Shown here piece after piece: positions 22,579 through 34,815 of a DNA stretch of 64,000 bases. Within the stretch, counting starts at the first letter, position 1. Each line of letters starts with the position of its first letter. The DNA is taken from NCBI GenBank assembly GCA_029255685.2, contig CM055314.2, positions 2,312,399 to 2,376,398 on the forward strand, read 5' to 3'. Under the pieces are notes generated by a model, which was not told the origin of the DNA, did no database searches, and saw nothing but the letters and a program-made list of their open reading frames with translations. The translations under genes and the position numbers were made by a program. This DNA is from Silene conica. Lineage: Eukaryota > Streptophyta > Magnoliopsida > Caryophyllales > Caryophyllaceae.

Positions 22579-25500
22579 ATGGCAGGAGGAACAGGAAGGA
22601 GTATAATGACACTCTCCCTCTCTTCAAACTTGATGTCTCGTTCATTATTCACACCTTCTAAACACTGTTTACTCCCTAAACTCCCTTTCCCTCGTAGGGT
22701 TTTACCAGGGTTTAAGTTTAACCCTCTCTGCACTGCCACCCTAACAACACCTTCACCATTTGTTGAACAACAACAACAACAAGAAGATGAGGTTGATGTC
22801 ACAAAACAACAGTCCATCCTTCTTGAAAAACTCAGGCTTAGACATCTCAAAGATGAGGTTTCCCCTAAAAATAAATCTTCTGCTGTTTTAGATGCTCAAA
22901 TGAGGTTAGGTAAGAAGGCTAGTAGTTTATACAATGTGGGTACTACTAGTTTTCAGGATTTGGGTTTAAGAGAAGAGGCTATGGCTGCTTTGGATGAAAT
23001 GGGTATTTCTGTTCCTACTGAAATTCAGTGTATTGGTATTTCTGCTGTTCTTGAGGGTCATAGTGTTGTCTTGGGTTCGCATACCGGTTCCGGAAAGACT
23101 CTTGCTTATTTGTTGCCTGTTGTTCAGGTTCATTTTGCCATACTCACTATCTCAGCTTGTGTATCTTTGGTTTTAGATTATGGTATCATTCAATTAGGCA
23201 TTGGCTTATTTCTTTGATTTGAATTGGATAACGTTTGTATTATGGTATTGTGTTTGTTGAGTGTGACGATGATGGTGTCTTTGATAATGTATCAGCTACT
23301 ATAAGATAGTGTAATGCTTGTCATGACACTCCCTCCGTCCCAATCGTTTGTTTGCCTTTATCTTCCGAATTGTTAGATTCAGGGTTTAGTTTAGTTAGGT
23401 TTTCGGATTTTTGTCCCCTTGCTATGCCATTGATTGAGATACCTAACCCGAATGAAATGTTTGTCTTTCTTTTGGTATTGAGCATCATTCTAAGTTATTT
23501 GCTGTTTGAACATTGGGGCATTTTCCAATGATCAATTGTGGGGTTTGATCTAGTTTGGTCTCTTTACGGTTATTCTTGCTGAGTATGTTGGCTGTTGGTG
23601 ACTGTAATTCTATATTGTGTGTTTTTATTGATATAGCTTATGAAACGGGATGAAGAATTATCAGGGATTCTAATGAAACCTAGGCGTCCACGAGCTGTTG
23701 TTCTTTCCCCAACAAGAGAGCTCTCTGAACAGGTGAACTTCTATACATTTAGAGATCACCTTAATTGATCAGTTAAATTTGTTTTCTTCTAAAACTTGGT
23801 TGCTGTGATAGGTATTCCGTGTAGCAAAGTCTATCAGTCATCATGCACGCTTCAGGGTTACTATGGTTAGTGGAGGCGGCCGGTTAAGGCCTCAAGAGGA
23901 TTCTCTCAATTTCCCCATAGATATGGTGGTCGGCACTCCCGGGAGGATTCTACAACATATTGAGGAAGGGAATATGGTTTATGGTGATATTAAATACTTG
24001 GTAAGAATCTTTATTTGTCGGTTTAACACATGTGGTAATGCATTGTCTCTTGAGTTACTATACCTTGTAATATTGACTCCTAGCTTCATACCCTAGGTGT
24101 TGGATGAGGCAGACACCATGTTTGATCACGGCTTTGGTCCTGATATTCGCAAGTTCCTTGCGCCACTGAAGAATCGTGCTTTAAAACCTGATGACCCGGG
24201 ATTCCAAACAGTTTTGGTTGCTGCTACAATGACAAAGGTTTGCTTAATTTGTTTTTTTATTGAGCTTCGTGACTTTTTTAGTTATCTTTGTCCTCTATCC
24301 TGCATATCGTTTGTTTTACATTACTTTAAACATGTCTAGTAATCTTTGAACTTGGATTCTAACTACAAATATTATAAAGGAGGCATAGGGTTCTTATATT
24401 TTTGTTGTCTTGGATGTCATGTCCTGTCATCTTCCTGGTGGAGATTCGAAAGGGGTCTTTAAGTAAAGATGACGATCTGAATTCCTTATAACAATTATTT
24501 AGTTGAGGTTCCTAAATGTATCTGTCTCACTCCCACTTGTTTTTCATCTCTCCAAGAGAATAAGTGTTGACTTGAAGGTCCTAAGCTAATCGTCATGTTC
24601 TTATTGCTCCAAATTCTACTAGAATCCATATCGTCTCTCGTGATTAGGAAGCAAACCAGCCTTGTAACTAAATGTGTGCTTGTAAAATCTTGGGCTTTGG
24701 AAAATATAATAGATTTGCATCCTTCCTGGAAATACGAGACTCAAATTGAGTTTGTTATGGGGACTTTAGGAGTTTATTATGTAAAATCCATGCTAGTGAA
24801 ATTGTCTTCGGGATTTATTTGCTTTGCTGTTTTGTTGGCTATGTGATCCCTTTTAAAACTCTACGCCTATAGTCGTACGTATTTGTTTGCGCTCTTATGT
24901 TTCTCTTCTATGTTTGTGCTCATATTGGTTAATTCTCTTATAAAGGCAGTCCAGACGCTGGTTGATGAAGAGTTTCAAGGTATAATGCATTTACGAACTT
25001 CGACGCTGCACAAAAAGGTTGCATCTGCTCGTCATGATTTTATTAAACTCTCGGGGTCCGAGAACAAGCTAGAAGTGCTGTTACAGGTATGTTTCTTTCT
25101 TTCAATCTTCTTGATGAGGATATTGATTCTACTTTTGAGTTGCGACATGCTGAAATGAGTTGAATTGATAGTCCCTACTCCCTACCTATAAATCTATAAT
25201 ACGGGTTCGTGCTTTAGCTTATGTAGTTGCTTTGCCGTATACTCTTTCATCTTCTAAGCTATCGTCGTATTCAGTTACTTGATCTAAATGTGATAGATGC
25301 ATTTATAAAAAAAGTTGAGCCATTCATTTGGTGGCTCACTGCCTAGATGGCAGGCTAGAATGGTAGATATCCATCTCAATCTTAGATTAAAGGATACTAT
25401 TGTCAGCTTTAGACTAGTATTCACTTTTTACTTGGCTTCGGATGTTCAGTTAAAAGTTCTTTATTTGGTGACAAATATATAAGTACAATGTTGTGAACAT

Positions 25501-28500
25501 ATGTTGCTGGCAAAGTGTGGAGGGCCAGTCACACCCGTTAATGGTGATTGAAACGGAGGTGCTTTGATGGATATTCATATGACACGGAAAGCGACAAGGT
25601 CAATTTTACACCAACGAGAGAGGTGCTAAATGTTGTCGGTTAGTGGGCAGAATATCCCTTTATGTGGCTTAGGTGGTTGGATTAGGCTCCGAAATACCTC
25701 GGTTAGGAGGTATGAGAAAATTAGGTTAGCAAAGAAGTATGTTTTGATAATGACTGCCACACAACGATACAACATTGGATAGAAAGTTATGGTATATTGG
25801 TATATGATTAGGAGAGATAACCTAGGGTATAGGGACGGCGAGGGAGGGAGGGGGTGGAGAGGCAAATTGTATTTGGTGATATGAGTTTTGGTTTGCTTAT
25901 GACAAAAGTCTTCATGGAGAGGTGGTGTTTGATTTGGGCTGTGATTGGGCTTCGTGGTAGTTGGAGTGGTGATGGATGGAATTGCATGTGATGTGAAGTA
26001 GGGTGTTGTCTTGACAAGGTTGAGGAGGTTGCGAAGACAAGATGAAGTTTATCGGTAAGACTGGATGGTGGTCGTGGTCTAGAGGAAGAGCTGGTGAGGG
26101 AGAGAACACCATCATGCTTGGTCCACAATAGACTATGGTGGTGGTGTAAAGCTGCGTTACTCAGACATGTCGACACGTGTCGGTGTGTCCGACACAAAAG
26201 TTCTGGTTTTTCCCGACACGCCGACACGGTCAACGGTGTGTCTTGACCAACCGACACGACACGACACGCAGATTTTATAAACAAAGTACTTTAAGAAAAA
26301 TAAAGTGTGCATAAAATTTAAAATAATTAATACAAGTACAACTAATACAAGTACAAGTACAACTATAACAATTAATACAAGTACAACTATAACAAAAAAA
26401 AGGATAACCTTGGGAGCCGAACACTCATCCATTAATTCAATTAATTCCCCCAAGTTATTAACCTTGGGAGCAGGATCCATGTACAATACTTTACGGGGAA
26501 AGAAAGCAGAAGCTTTTCTTCTTCTTCTTTACTGTAAACCTGTAAAACTGTGTTACTCAGACACGGCTGCCAGGTGGCGGGGCGCGTGTCAGACACGACA
26601 CGGTGGCCGACACGACACGTGACACGTGTCTGACACGGCCTTGCCGGAAATGAAACTGACACGCCGGTGTGACGTAAATGGGTTTACCGCTGCGTTACTC
26701 AGACACGGCTGCCAGGTGGCGTGTCGCGTGTCAGACACGACACAGTGGCCGACACGACACGTGACACGTGTCTGACACGGCCTTACCGGAAACGAAACTG
26801 ACACGCCGGTGTGACGTAAATGGTAGCCAAAAATGGAAAATGGAACTTACATGGCACGGTGTTCGATACAGGGTTTAGTGTATATAGTTACAAAATATGA
26901 AGGACGGCTGTGTCGGTGCCAGCGCCGGCGACGGAGAGAGAAGAGGTGGATTTTTGGCCTTGGGTTAGTTGATTGAATGACGGAAACTTGACGGAAATCT
27001 GGGTTATAGTTATAGTAAGGAAGAAGAAGAATGAAGGAAAGTGATATGGGTTTACAGTAAAGAAGAAGAAGAAAAGCTTCTGCTTTCTTTCCATGTAAAG
27101 TATTGTACATGTATCCTGCTCCCAAGGTTAATAACTTGGGGGAATTAATTGAATTAATGGATGAGTGTTCCGGCTCCCAAGGTTATCTTTTTTTTGTTAT
27201 AGTTGTACTTGTATTAATTGTTATAGTTGTACTTGTACTTGTATTAGTTGTACTTTATTAATTATTTTAAATTTTATGCACACTTTATTTTTTTAAAGTA
27301 CTTTGTTTATAAAATTTGCGTGTCGTGTCGTGTCGGTTGGTCAAGACACACCGTTGACCGTGTCGGGAAAATCCAGAAATTTTGTGTCGGACACACCGTG
27401 TGTCCGAGACACTGACACGTGTCGACGTGTCTGAGTAACGCAGTGGAATACTGGGCTATAGCGCCCCTTCCACAAAAGCCTCTCAGTTTCGTTGGTACTG
27501 TTATTTAGGACAAGCTTCAACCTTTGCAAATTAGCGCCTGAAATACACTTATAGACCACATTGCGACACTCGGTGACACTTGAAGCATGCTTGGTTTTAG
27601 GAATCACTGTAAGGGTAGTGGTATTGGTTTCCTTCAGCATTCCGCCATTAGTAATCTTAGATTCTTAGTTTAAAAAAATGCGAGGCACTAGCCAAAACGC
27701 CTCGATGCATTTTAACCTTTTAAGTGCACCCTTTAGACAAGGCTCAGCTAACGAGGTTCAGCGGTTGCACTTTCCATATCCGTGTCTTCCAGATCTTTTA
27801 ATTATGTCATTTCCCCCATTATTCTTAACTTTTACTCATTTGCATGTTAACCAACTTGAAAACTCCAAAAAGCGGTATTGTTTTCCGAATTTTATTTGGA
27901 AAATAAAAATTTGTTGCTAAAAATGGGTGCCTTGAGTCCGAGAGGCATGTGCCTTCGCCCCTCATCGCCTTGGTGTGCCTTGCGCTTCTTCAAAAATGGA
28001 ATCCAAAAGAGCTTCACAGAAGTCATCACCTACTATAATCCTTGAAGAATTTACTACTATACCCATTAAGCGTGCGGCCTTTATTCTTATTAGTGTCCCG
28101 TGAAGCAGTCTTAAGTTCCCCTCTGCTGTAATTTGGCCATCCCCTTTTATTTTTGAGTTCTTTATATATAATTTGGGCCACCTTTATTTAGAAAATGTTG
28201 TTTATGAGTCGGACTTTTTTTTCATTTCGGTGCAGGTTCTAGAACCTAGCTTATCAAAAGGAAATAAAGTAATGGTATTCTGCAATACTTTGGATTCAAG
28301 TCGTGCAGTGGATCATTTCCTTGGTGAAAACCAAATGTACACAGTTAATTATCATGGAGAAGTTCCAGCAGAACAAAGGTGAGTTGATATATCGGGTTGT
28401 TCTAATCTATGTTATTTTGGTGATTGATAGATCGTGTCGCCATTTACATAAAGCTGATGCAAGGTTTGGCTTTGAGTTCTTACTCTATTAAATAGCTGTG

Positions 28501-31500
28501 GTACACAATTTAGCTTCTTTCTAGGTGGTTAATCTATGTTGCTTCGTTTCTTTACATTTAGGACCGTAGCTGTGTCGACGTGACACAATATGTCGATATG
28601 GATATGGATATGGATTTTTTACACCACACTTATTAGTCAGACACTTCTCCTAGGACAGCTGAAATAGTGGGATTCGCACCACAAAAGTAGAGGAAGAGAG
28701 TTTATATAGGCTTTTGTAGTATATTCAATGATTTTAAGTCTTTTCTGTCAAGCTTCTTTCCATTATACTTCTTTTTTTCCTGAAATATTTGAAGTTTAGA
28801 AGTGTGTTTTTGCTTTGAAGATGTATCCTAATTTTTGGACAGGGTATGTACCTCTGTCCGACTCTCGTATCCATGTCAGACTAACATAGAGGTTAATTGA
28901 ATTGCTTTTGGTAATTTCTTTCCATGGGGCCTTCATATTTGAAGGCCGAATCTTATTTTCGGAGACCTGAAACCTTCTTTTAAGCACAGCGGCAAAGCAA
29001 GATAGAGTTAGTGATTGAAACGTTTCAGGTGTAGAGATACTCTTATGCACTATGTTAATTAGACTCGGGTATGGGTGTTGGTATGAGTATGCATCCAATA
29101 TTGGACTCGTCACTTCAAATTTTGAGACACGTGGACCTTGTCCTAAAATGTGGACACTGGTAAGGGGACATGTCTTCAAAACAAAAATTTAATTAAAAAA
29201 TGGAATTTTTAGATTATTTAAAATGAAATAGAAAGATACTCAATTCAGACAAAAATCATAGTATATGCGTCATATAAGTGTATAGACTTGGTCTTCCTTT
29301 TATCTCCGCTAGGAGAAGTATCAGATCAGTAAGTACTAGGTAGAGATTCCATACCATATCCTCTAGCGTCGTGTTGGACATGGGTATTGCTCCAAAATTG
29401 AAGTATTGAAGTAACGTAGCTTATGCTGGCCACACATGTTTTCTATTAATAAATAATTGCCTAGTTTTCGCAATAATCTCCTCTTTATTATTGTCAATAT
29501 TTCGATTTACTTTTTCTTTTCTCATCCTGTTTTATTTTTCTTTATTTTTAGAGTTATTTTTCTGTATCATCTCTGTTTTAAGAAAGTCGATACCTTTCCA
29601 ACATTTTGAGGACCTTCTTAACTTTCTCAACAAATTAACTGCTTTTTATATTTATAAAAACACGTTCACCCTTTTTCTTCTTTCATTTGCGTTATATTAC
29701 TTGTCATTGATGGTTTCAAGTGATGATTCATTGATTCACGATAGTTGACCCCACCTTAGGTTAATCATATAGCAAAGAAGTTGAATAGTAAAATCGTTGT
29801 TGTATAGTGAAGTGTTCAGCAAGATTTGAATATCTAGAGGACTTCAGTATAACCAATTGCACCAGGAAACATGATATACTTTATGTCATGTCTCATATAT
29901 AAGTCCTGGACTTCACTGAATATCACTACATCACTTTTGTTGCAATAAACATTACAATAAGTCTCCCTTGTGACGGGTATATCCGTCACAAGTTTGAGAC
30001 GGGTCAAATACTACTCATGTGAATAGATAAGACAAAATAAATTGGTATTTCCTTGGCACTCTCTTCTTGTCTTATCTAGCCTACATGTAGTATTTGACCC
30101 GTCGCAAGCTTGTGACGGATATGCCCGTCACAAATGAGAATTTGTGTAAACCTTAATTTCACATCTCTAACTGTTCACTCATCTTTAAAACGCTGACCCC
30201 AGGGTTGAGAATCTCAAAAAGTTCAAGAATGAAGACGGTGATTGTCCCACTTTGGTCTGTACTGATTTGGCCGCAAGGGGATTGGACTTGGACGTGGACC
30301 ATGTTATCATGTTCGACTTCCCCAGGAATTCTGTGAGTTTGAGTTCCAATGTTGTCTGTAGTTTTAAATAATTAGGGTTGTTATTCATGATTGCATGCCT
30401 CTGCATGCTAATATATCATCCTCAATGCAGGTTGATTATCTTCACAGGACTGGAAGAACAGCTCGTATGGGTGCTAAAGGTACGCTAGTTCCTTCGTTTT
30501 TTTTGATAAGGAATGGAAACTAGGTTAATCGAAATTAACCTATAACATCCTCGTGGATGAAAGAGGTAAAAGAAAGTCGTAAAGCTTTTAAATTACCAAG
30601 ATAAATTAAGCAAACAAAGGGCAAAGAAAAGACTCTCAAAAGAAAGTTTAAAGCAAGAGCAGCCCCGAAAAAAGAAATAAAAAGCAAAGATCTAACTTGA
30701 TAGAAATGCAAAAATGGTACACTACGAGTCTACTACACTTACAGATGTTTCTCACACACAAGCAAGGTAGACAACAACTCTATCCAGTGGAGGGAAAAGG
30801 TTCAGACTTCGGAAAAATCTTAAAGAAAAGAAAATTTTCAAAACTTGTCAACGATTATCAATAGCAAAAGTAATCAAACAAATCAAACACTGCCAAAACA
30901 ATGACTAACATTGTTTTGTAATATTCAATAAATGAAATTAAGATTCAAAAAAGTTCCTCTTATAATTCTTGATTTAAACCTTCATTCTAATGATTTATGG
31001 TAAAATATAGTTCTCCGATGCTAAAATGGAGAGCAAATAAAACCAAATTATAAAGAAGGTAATAATCAACAATTTTGCTTATGAAATTCTAATATGGAAA
31101 GAGATGAGGAAATATATGGGTAAGAAAACCAAGAAGAATATTCAAGATCCATTATCATTTCTTATTTTAAGTTCTGTTTTTCTATTTTAGAGGTTTTTCT
31201 GCCCCTAAATATTTAGAGGGAGAAAGAGCTGGCTATTGTGTTGTAATCGCTCATCCTACGCTAGTTCCTTTGTTGAAAGTTGAAACACCAGCATGGCAAC
31301 ATGTAATATATACAGTGTGTATGACTAAACTTTTTTTTTTTTTTTTTTATATATATTTTTCACGAAAAAAAGGTCAGAAAAATGTGGAGTAATAATAATG
31401 GAATGGAAATGCAATTTGATGAAATGTGACAATGTGTGGATCGCAAACCATAATAACCACAAAAGGAGTGTTTGTTTTTGGACACCCTACGACTTGAAAC

Positions 31501-34328
31501 CGCGAAGTTCATTCATGCATACAGTAGTACAAATTTAAATGTTTGCAGTTATTCGTTTCTATTATGGCTTATGCGTAAACGTGCCTGTATTATAGTATTT
31601 CCAGACTTCCAGTTGTATTTAGGGCTTATTATGGCTTATTCGTTTCTAATTTTCTATTATGGTTCTCTTTTAACACTAAGTGGTCCATATAAAGAGGCTT
31701 CTTGGAAATTAATGACCACTTACTGTAACATATATTATGACGAACAGACGGTCTTACCCCAAATTTTCCTTAAATTATGTGACATTTTATTGCATCTTTT
31801 TTAGGGGCAAAAGAGCATTTGATGTGGTTATCTGGATGTCTATAAAACCGTGCTTGTCATTTAAACGTGTATTCAAATTAGTTTGGGTTAGTTATCCTTG
31901 GTAGTTTTGTTCTTCAGCACAAGTTTGAATTTAATTAGTCCAATCAGTTGTTCAAAACAATTTTCACTCTTGAGCTCAACCACACAACATTCTCAATGAT
32001 GTCTGCAGATGATGACCCATGATGAGTTATGCCAAGCATTGCACTAAGTGACTGCTACTTTATTTAACATAAAAAGGGTGATTTCCTATAATCTACCACT
32101 AGTTTTAGCCCGTGCAAAATTGCACGGTTTTGGTTATTAAACTTGTTATTAAAAAACTTTAAGGAAATTATAAATTATTGAAATCGGAATTCCATAATCA
32201 AATTTTAAAGTACTAATCAATATCATAGATGAATGAAAAGTAACAAAACTTATACGTAGGTTAACGACATCATAAGTATTGCACAAATAGGATTATACAT
32301 CCAGATGTATATGAGCATCGTACATCTAACACAAATCTAATTGAGCTTAGATGTAATTCTTTTTGAGCTTTTAACAATTTTTTCTTACACATTAATTTTT
32401 TAATGTAAAAATTAAAAAATTTGGGTTTTATATGTATGTTTTTTGAGTTTTAAAATAATGTTTTGATTTACAACTTTTTTATAAAGACGCTCAGATTCTT
32501 TTTCAAAAAGCTCGTAAAATATATACATAAGCTCAAGTTCTTTGTTATAAAGCTCGAAATCTATTCTACCAGATGTATACATCTGGTTGTATAATCCTCT
32601 AATTGTAAATATTGGGGAATCTTTATTATCCCATTTCAAAAGCATTATAAACAACATTAATGTTTGATTTTTATACAATTGTAATATTAAATAAGTATTT
32701 CAACACAATTCTTACAACAAAAAAATGAAAAAAACAGTAATTTGATCATAATTATTTGGTTGGCAAGAACAAATTTATAATTAAAGTCTGAACACCAATT
32801 ATATTTGATGTTCCTCATTAAAAATAACTTTTAACGGAAATGAGAAATGAAATAGTGGTGCAAATAATGTAGGTCCCACATTTATTAATTTTTTGAAATA
32901 AATAAAAGTTGAATGTGATGATGTGGGTGAAGGAAATTGCTTTAAATGTTTTTGGTTTAATATAGATAAGATTCTACCCCTATGTTTTTTTGGGTTCTAC
33001 TCCCTCCATTCTTTTTATATCACCCCATTTCATTATTCACGTTTGCCGATGTTCATTTTGTTTCGATTATATCTTTAGCTACATACTACTACAAATTATA
33101 AAAGTTTGATATTTTTAATCCTCTTATCAAGACAATCCAAAAAAGATCTCACATGAATATATTTCCGTGAACGGATTGAGAGAAAACCGACGTTGAATAC
33201 TCGATTGTGAATAGTGTCAAAACAAAAGTTGGGTGATATAAAAAAAATAGAGGGAGTAACGTATACCCTCGCTTCTATAAAATCATCTAATATACCTTAA
33301 AACTCAATGATTAGTTCCTAAATTACCCAAAGTACCGTAATTTGAGGTTTTTAATGGTTTAATACTTTCTGAAAAAAGTTGTTTATTGTTGAGTAAATAA
33401 TGAATTTTTCACCTACCGTGGATAAATAATCATCTGAGATTGCGCAAATAAACATTTAAAAGAGAGAAGTTTGGACATTTAGGTTATTTTTATTAACTTT
33501 CCTGTAAATTTGGGGGTATATCTTATGATCTTGAAAAATGGAGGGATATCTTATAATTGGAAGAAACACAGGTCTACACCATAGAAAACCCCCCCAAAAA
33601 AGTGTTGTTGGTTTAAGGAGTCATTTTGCTTCTTTTATTTTAACATATGACGTGACCGAGCAATGTGATTTGTTTGGTTGTCTTTATGGATTGATCACTT
33701 ATATATCTTTTCAAAAAAATTCGAAACAGGGAAAGTTACAAGCTTGGTTACCAAGAGGGACATCCCTTTGGCCACTCGGATCGAAGAGGCTATGAAGAAA
33801 AATGAGTGCTTGGAATCTCTTAGTGTAGATAGTATTAAGAGGGATAATGCTAGGGCAAGGATTAGTCAACAGCTAGGAAATAATATCAGAGCGGGCACGG
33901 CTTCAAACATGAAAAGTAGTGGCAGAGATACTGGCAAAACTACTAGCAGAACTACTTCGTATGGTAAAACTACTGGCAGAGGTACTACAACTACGAAAAC
34001 TACTGACAGAAATGGGAAAACTACTGGCAGATATGGGAAAACTACTGGCAGAACTAGCTCAGATGTGAAAACTTCTAGCAGATCTACTTCATCAAAATCC
34101 TCAGGTTTCGCTGGCAAAGCGATTCCTAGCAAGACATCTCCGAAGACGAGCAGTGCGGGTAAATTTGGAAGCGTATCCAGTAAACCCAAAGGCAAATCCG
34201 TAAAAGTAGGTGGGCCACCGAAAACCACGAAGAACTTTGTCAAGAGGACGAAGACGTCAAGCTCGGATACCCCAAACAGATCTAAGATCAGTGTGATTGG
34301 GTTTCGAGGACGAAGTTCTGCTTCATGA
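22579..34328 (+). CDS. RH39: Chloroplast DEAD-box RNA helicase, RH39 type, 9 exons
   Basis: Exons 22579-23127, 23637-23732, 23812-24000, 24097-24237, 24946-25086, 28236-28378, 30203-30332, 30431-30479 and 33730-34328 join in frame to 678 aa. Seen: a Ser/Thr/Arg-rich plastid transit-like N-terminus (about 1-60), Q motif ending Q150, Walker A SHTGSGKT (167-174), PTREL (208-212), TPGR (257-260), DEAD (281-284), motif III as [15 protein letters not shown] (440-448) and HRTGRTAR (468-475). A basic Ser/Thr/Lys/Arg tail runs 535-678 and ends [12 protein letters not shown], as in Arabidopsis RH39. RH39 is known to be needed for 23S rRNA hidden-break processing in chloroplasts. The start is the first ATG of a continuous transit-peptide frame. 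Introns 5 and 8 are about 3.1 and 3.3 kb and full of transposons. The tail has an unusual GKTTGR repeat. Confidence 0.95.
23334..23480. mobile_element. Stowaway-like fragment in RH39 intron 1
   Basis: CTCCCTCCGTCCCAATCGTT is a Stowaway left terminus; the matching GGAGGGAG end is not visible nearby. Incomplete copy. Confidence 0.45.
26152..27443. mobile_element. Long-inverted-repeat DNA element in RH39 intron 5
   Basis: Arms of about 390 bp (26152-26541 and 27049-27443) are near-identical inverted copies, starting CTGCGTTACTCAGAC and ending GTCTGAGTAACGCAG. Each arm has CGTGTCGTGTCG motifs, an AACTATAAC/AAGTACAAC tract, and CTCCCAAGGTTA. Between them lie two tandem 142-bp units plus GA-rich sequence. 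I found no clear target duplication, so the superfamily (Mutator-like or foldback) is open. Open frames inside have no recognised domain. Confidence 0.75.
26553..26836. repeat. Two tandem 142-bp units inside the inverted-repeat element
   Basis: TTACTCAGACACGGCTGCC recurs at 26553 and 26695. Both units continue through GACACGACACGTGACACGTG to CGCCGGTGTGACGTAAATGG with few differences. The units also echo the outer terminus (CTGCGTTACTCAGAC), so they look like internal duplications of end sequence. Confidence 0.8.
29955..30146. mobile_element. gacggata-family MITE, clean copy, RH39 intron 6
   Basis: 192 bp, flanked by TA on both sides (29953-29954, 30147-30148). Left arm CTTGTGACGGGTATATCCGT...CAAGTTTGAGACGGGTCAAA and right arm TTTGACCCGTCGCAAGCTTG...CCGTCACAAATG are inverted copies of over 50 bp. 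TA duplication suggests Tc1/mariner-type (Stowaway-like) mobilisation. It ends only about 57 bp before the exon 7 acceptor. Confidence 0.8.
30499..31256 (-). mobile_element. LINE-like retroposon insertion in RH39 intron 8
   Basis: About 760 bp framed by long direct repeats TACGCTAGTTCCTTCGTT (30481-30498) and TACGCTAGTTCCTTTGTT (31257-31274), one mismatch in 18. A T-run begins right after the left repeat, i.e. a poly(A) tail on the minus strand. Long target duplication plus poly(A) is the mark of target-primed retroposition. I see no coding domain; it could be a 5'-truncated LINE or another retroposed transcript. Confidence 0.65.
32099..32966 (-). mobile_element. Non-autonomous Helitron, complete, RH39 intron 8
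   Basis: Read on minus, it starts TCTATATTAAACC directly after an A and ends with the hairpin CCGTGCAATTTTGCACGGG, a six-base spacer, then CTAG directly before a T. That is the full Helitron signature (A^T insertion, 5' TC, 3' stem-loop and CTRR). 868 bp, no RepHel coding sequence. It carries a TIR element at 32282-32608 inside. Confidence 0.8.
32282..32608. mobile_element. TIR element nested in the Helitron (GGATTATAC family)
   Basis: Ends CACAAATAGGATTATACATCC and inverted GGTTGTATAATCCTCTAATTG, with CAGATGTA just inside both. The core is AT-rich with TTTGAGC/GCTCAA motifs. Related copies at 49095-49403 and 57850-58145. Superfamily undetermined. Confidence 0.65.
33000..33256. mobile_element. 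Stowaway MITE, complete, RH39 intron 8
   Basis: CTCCCTCCATTCTTTTTATA at left, TATAAAAAAAATAGAGGGAG at right, TA on both flanks (32998-32999, 33257-33258). 257 bp; inverted arms carry ATATCACCC/GGGTGATAT. It starts 33 bp after the Helitron. Confidence 0.85.
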
Positions 34329-34572
34329 AACAAAAAGAGAACTTAGGTATGTCAATTTGGTTTTGGTTTGTGTATGTTTGATTCTGAGATCTTTTCGGAT
34401 GCTATTATGGTCATATCTGAAGTTCAACATTTTTGTAGCAACCACTTTTTCTAATATGATATTCAATTATATTAACAAGCGAACAGTCTTTAATCAGACT
34501 TGTGTAAGGGCAGTTCCACACGAGTATCACATTTGCGTGCGTGAATCACTGGGTCTTGCTTCAGACCACCAT

Positions 34573-34712
34573 TTTGGTCTGAAATAATAAGACGAGATTT
34601 TGTAACCATTTTACAGCCAAATGTAACCATTATTTACAAACAAGTTATCATAAGTTGTAACATTGACCATACTATCGTGGTTACATCTGGCTGTAAAATG
34701 GTTACAAATGAA
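34573..34712. mobile_element. MITE of the GGTCTGAA family
   Basis: GGTCTGAAATAATAAG, then TAACCATTTTACAGCCAAAT mirrored by TCTGGCTGTAAAATGGTTAC. Third copy in the window. It occupies the gap between the converging RH39 gene and the 124-aa gene. Confidence 0.6.
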
Positions 34713-34815
34713 TCCCAGGCTACGATATATTGTATTACGTATGTATACTTAATTGAAATCAAACAAATACATTAGAATTTTCATGGTAGATATAATAGCA
34801 TTAGAGTCAACTGAA

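Noticed and set aside
25808-27125. Several 70-158-aa frames in RH39 intron 5
   Set aside because: They lie within or beside the inverted-repeat element, have no recognised domain and overlap one another on different strands.
33866-34333. 155-aa frame antisense to the RH39 tail
   Set aside because: It is a shadow of the repetitive Thr/Lys/Arg-rich RH39 exon 9.
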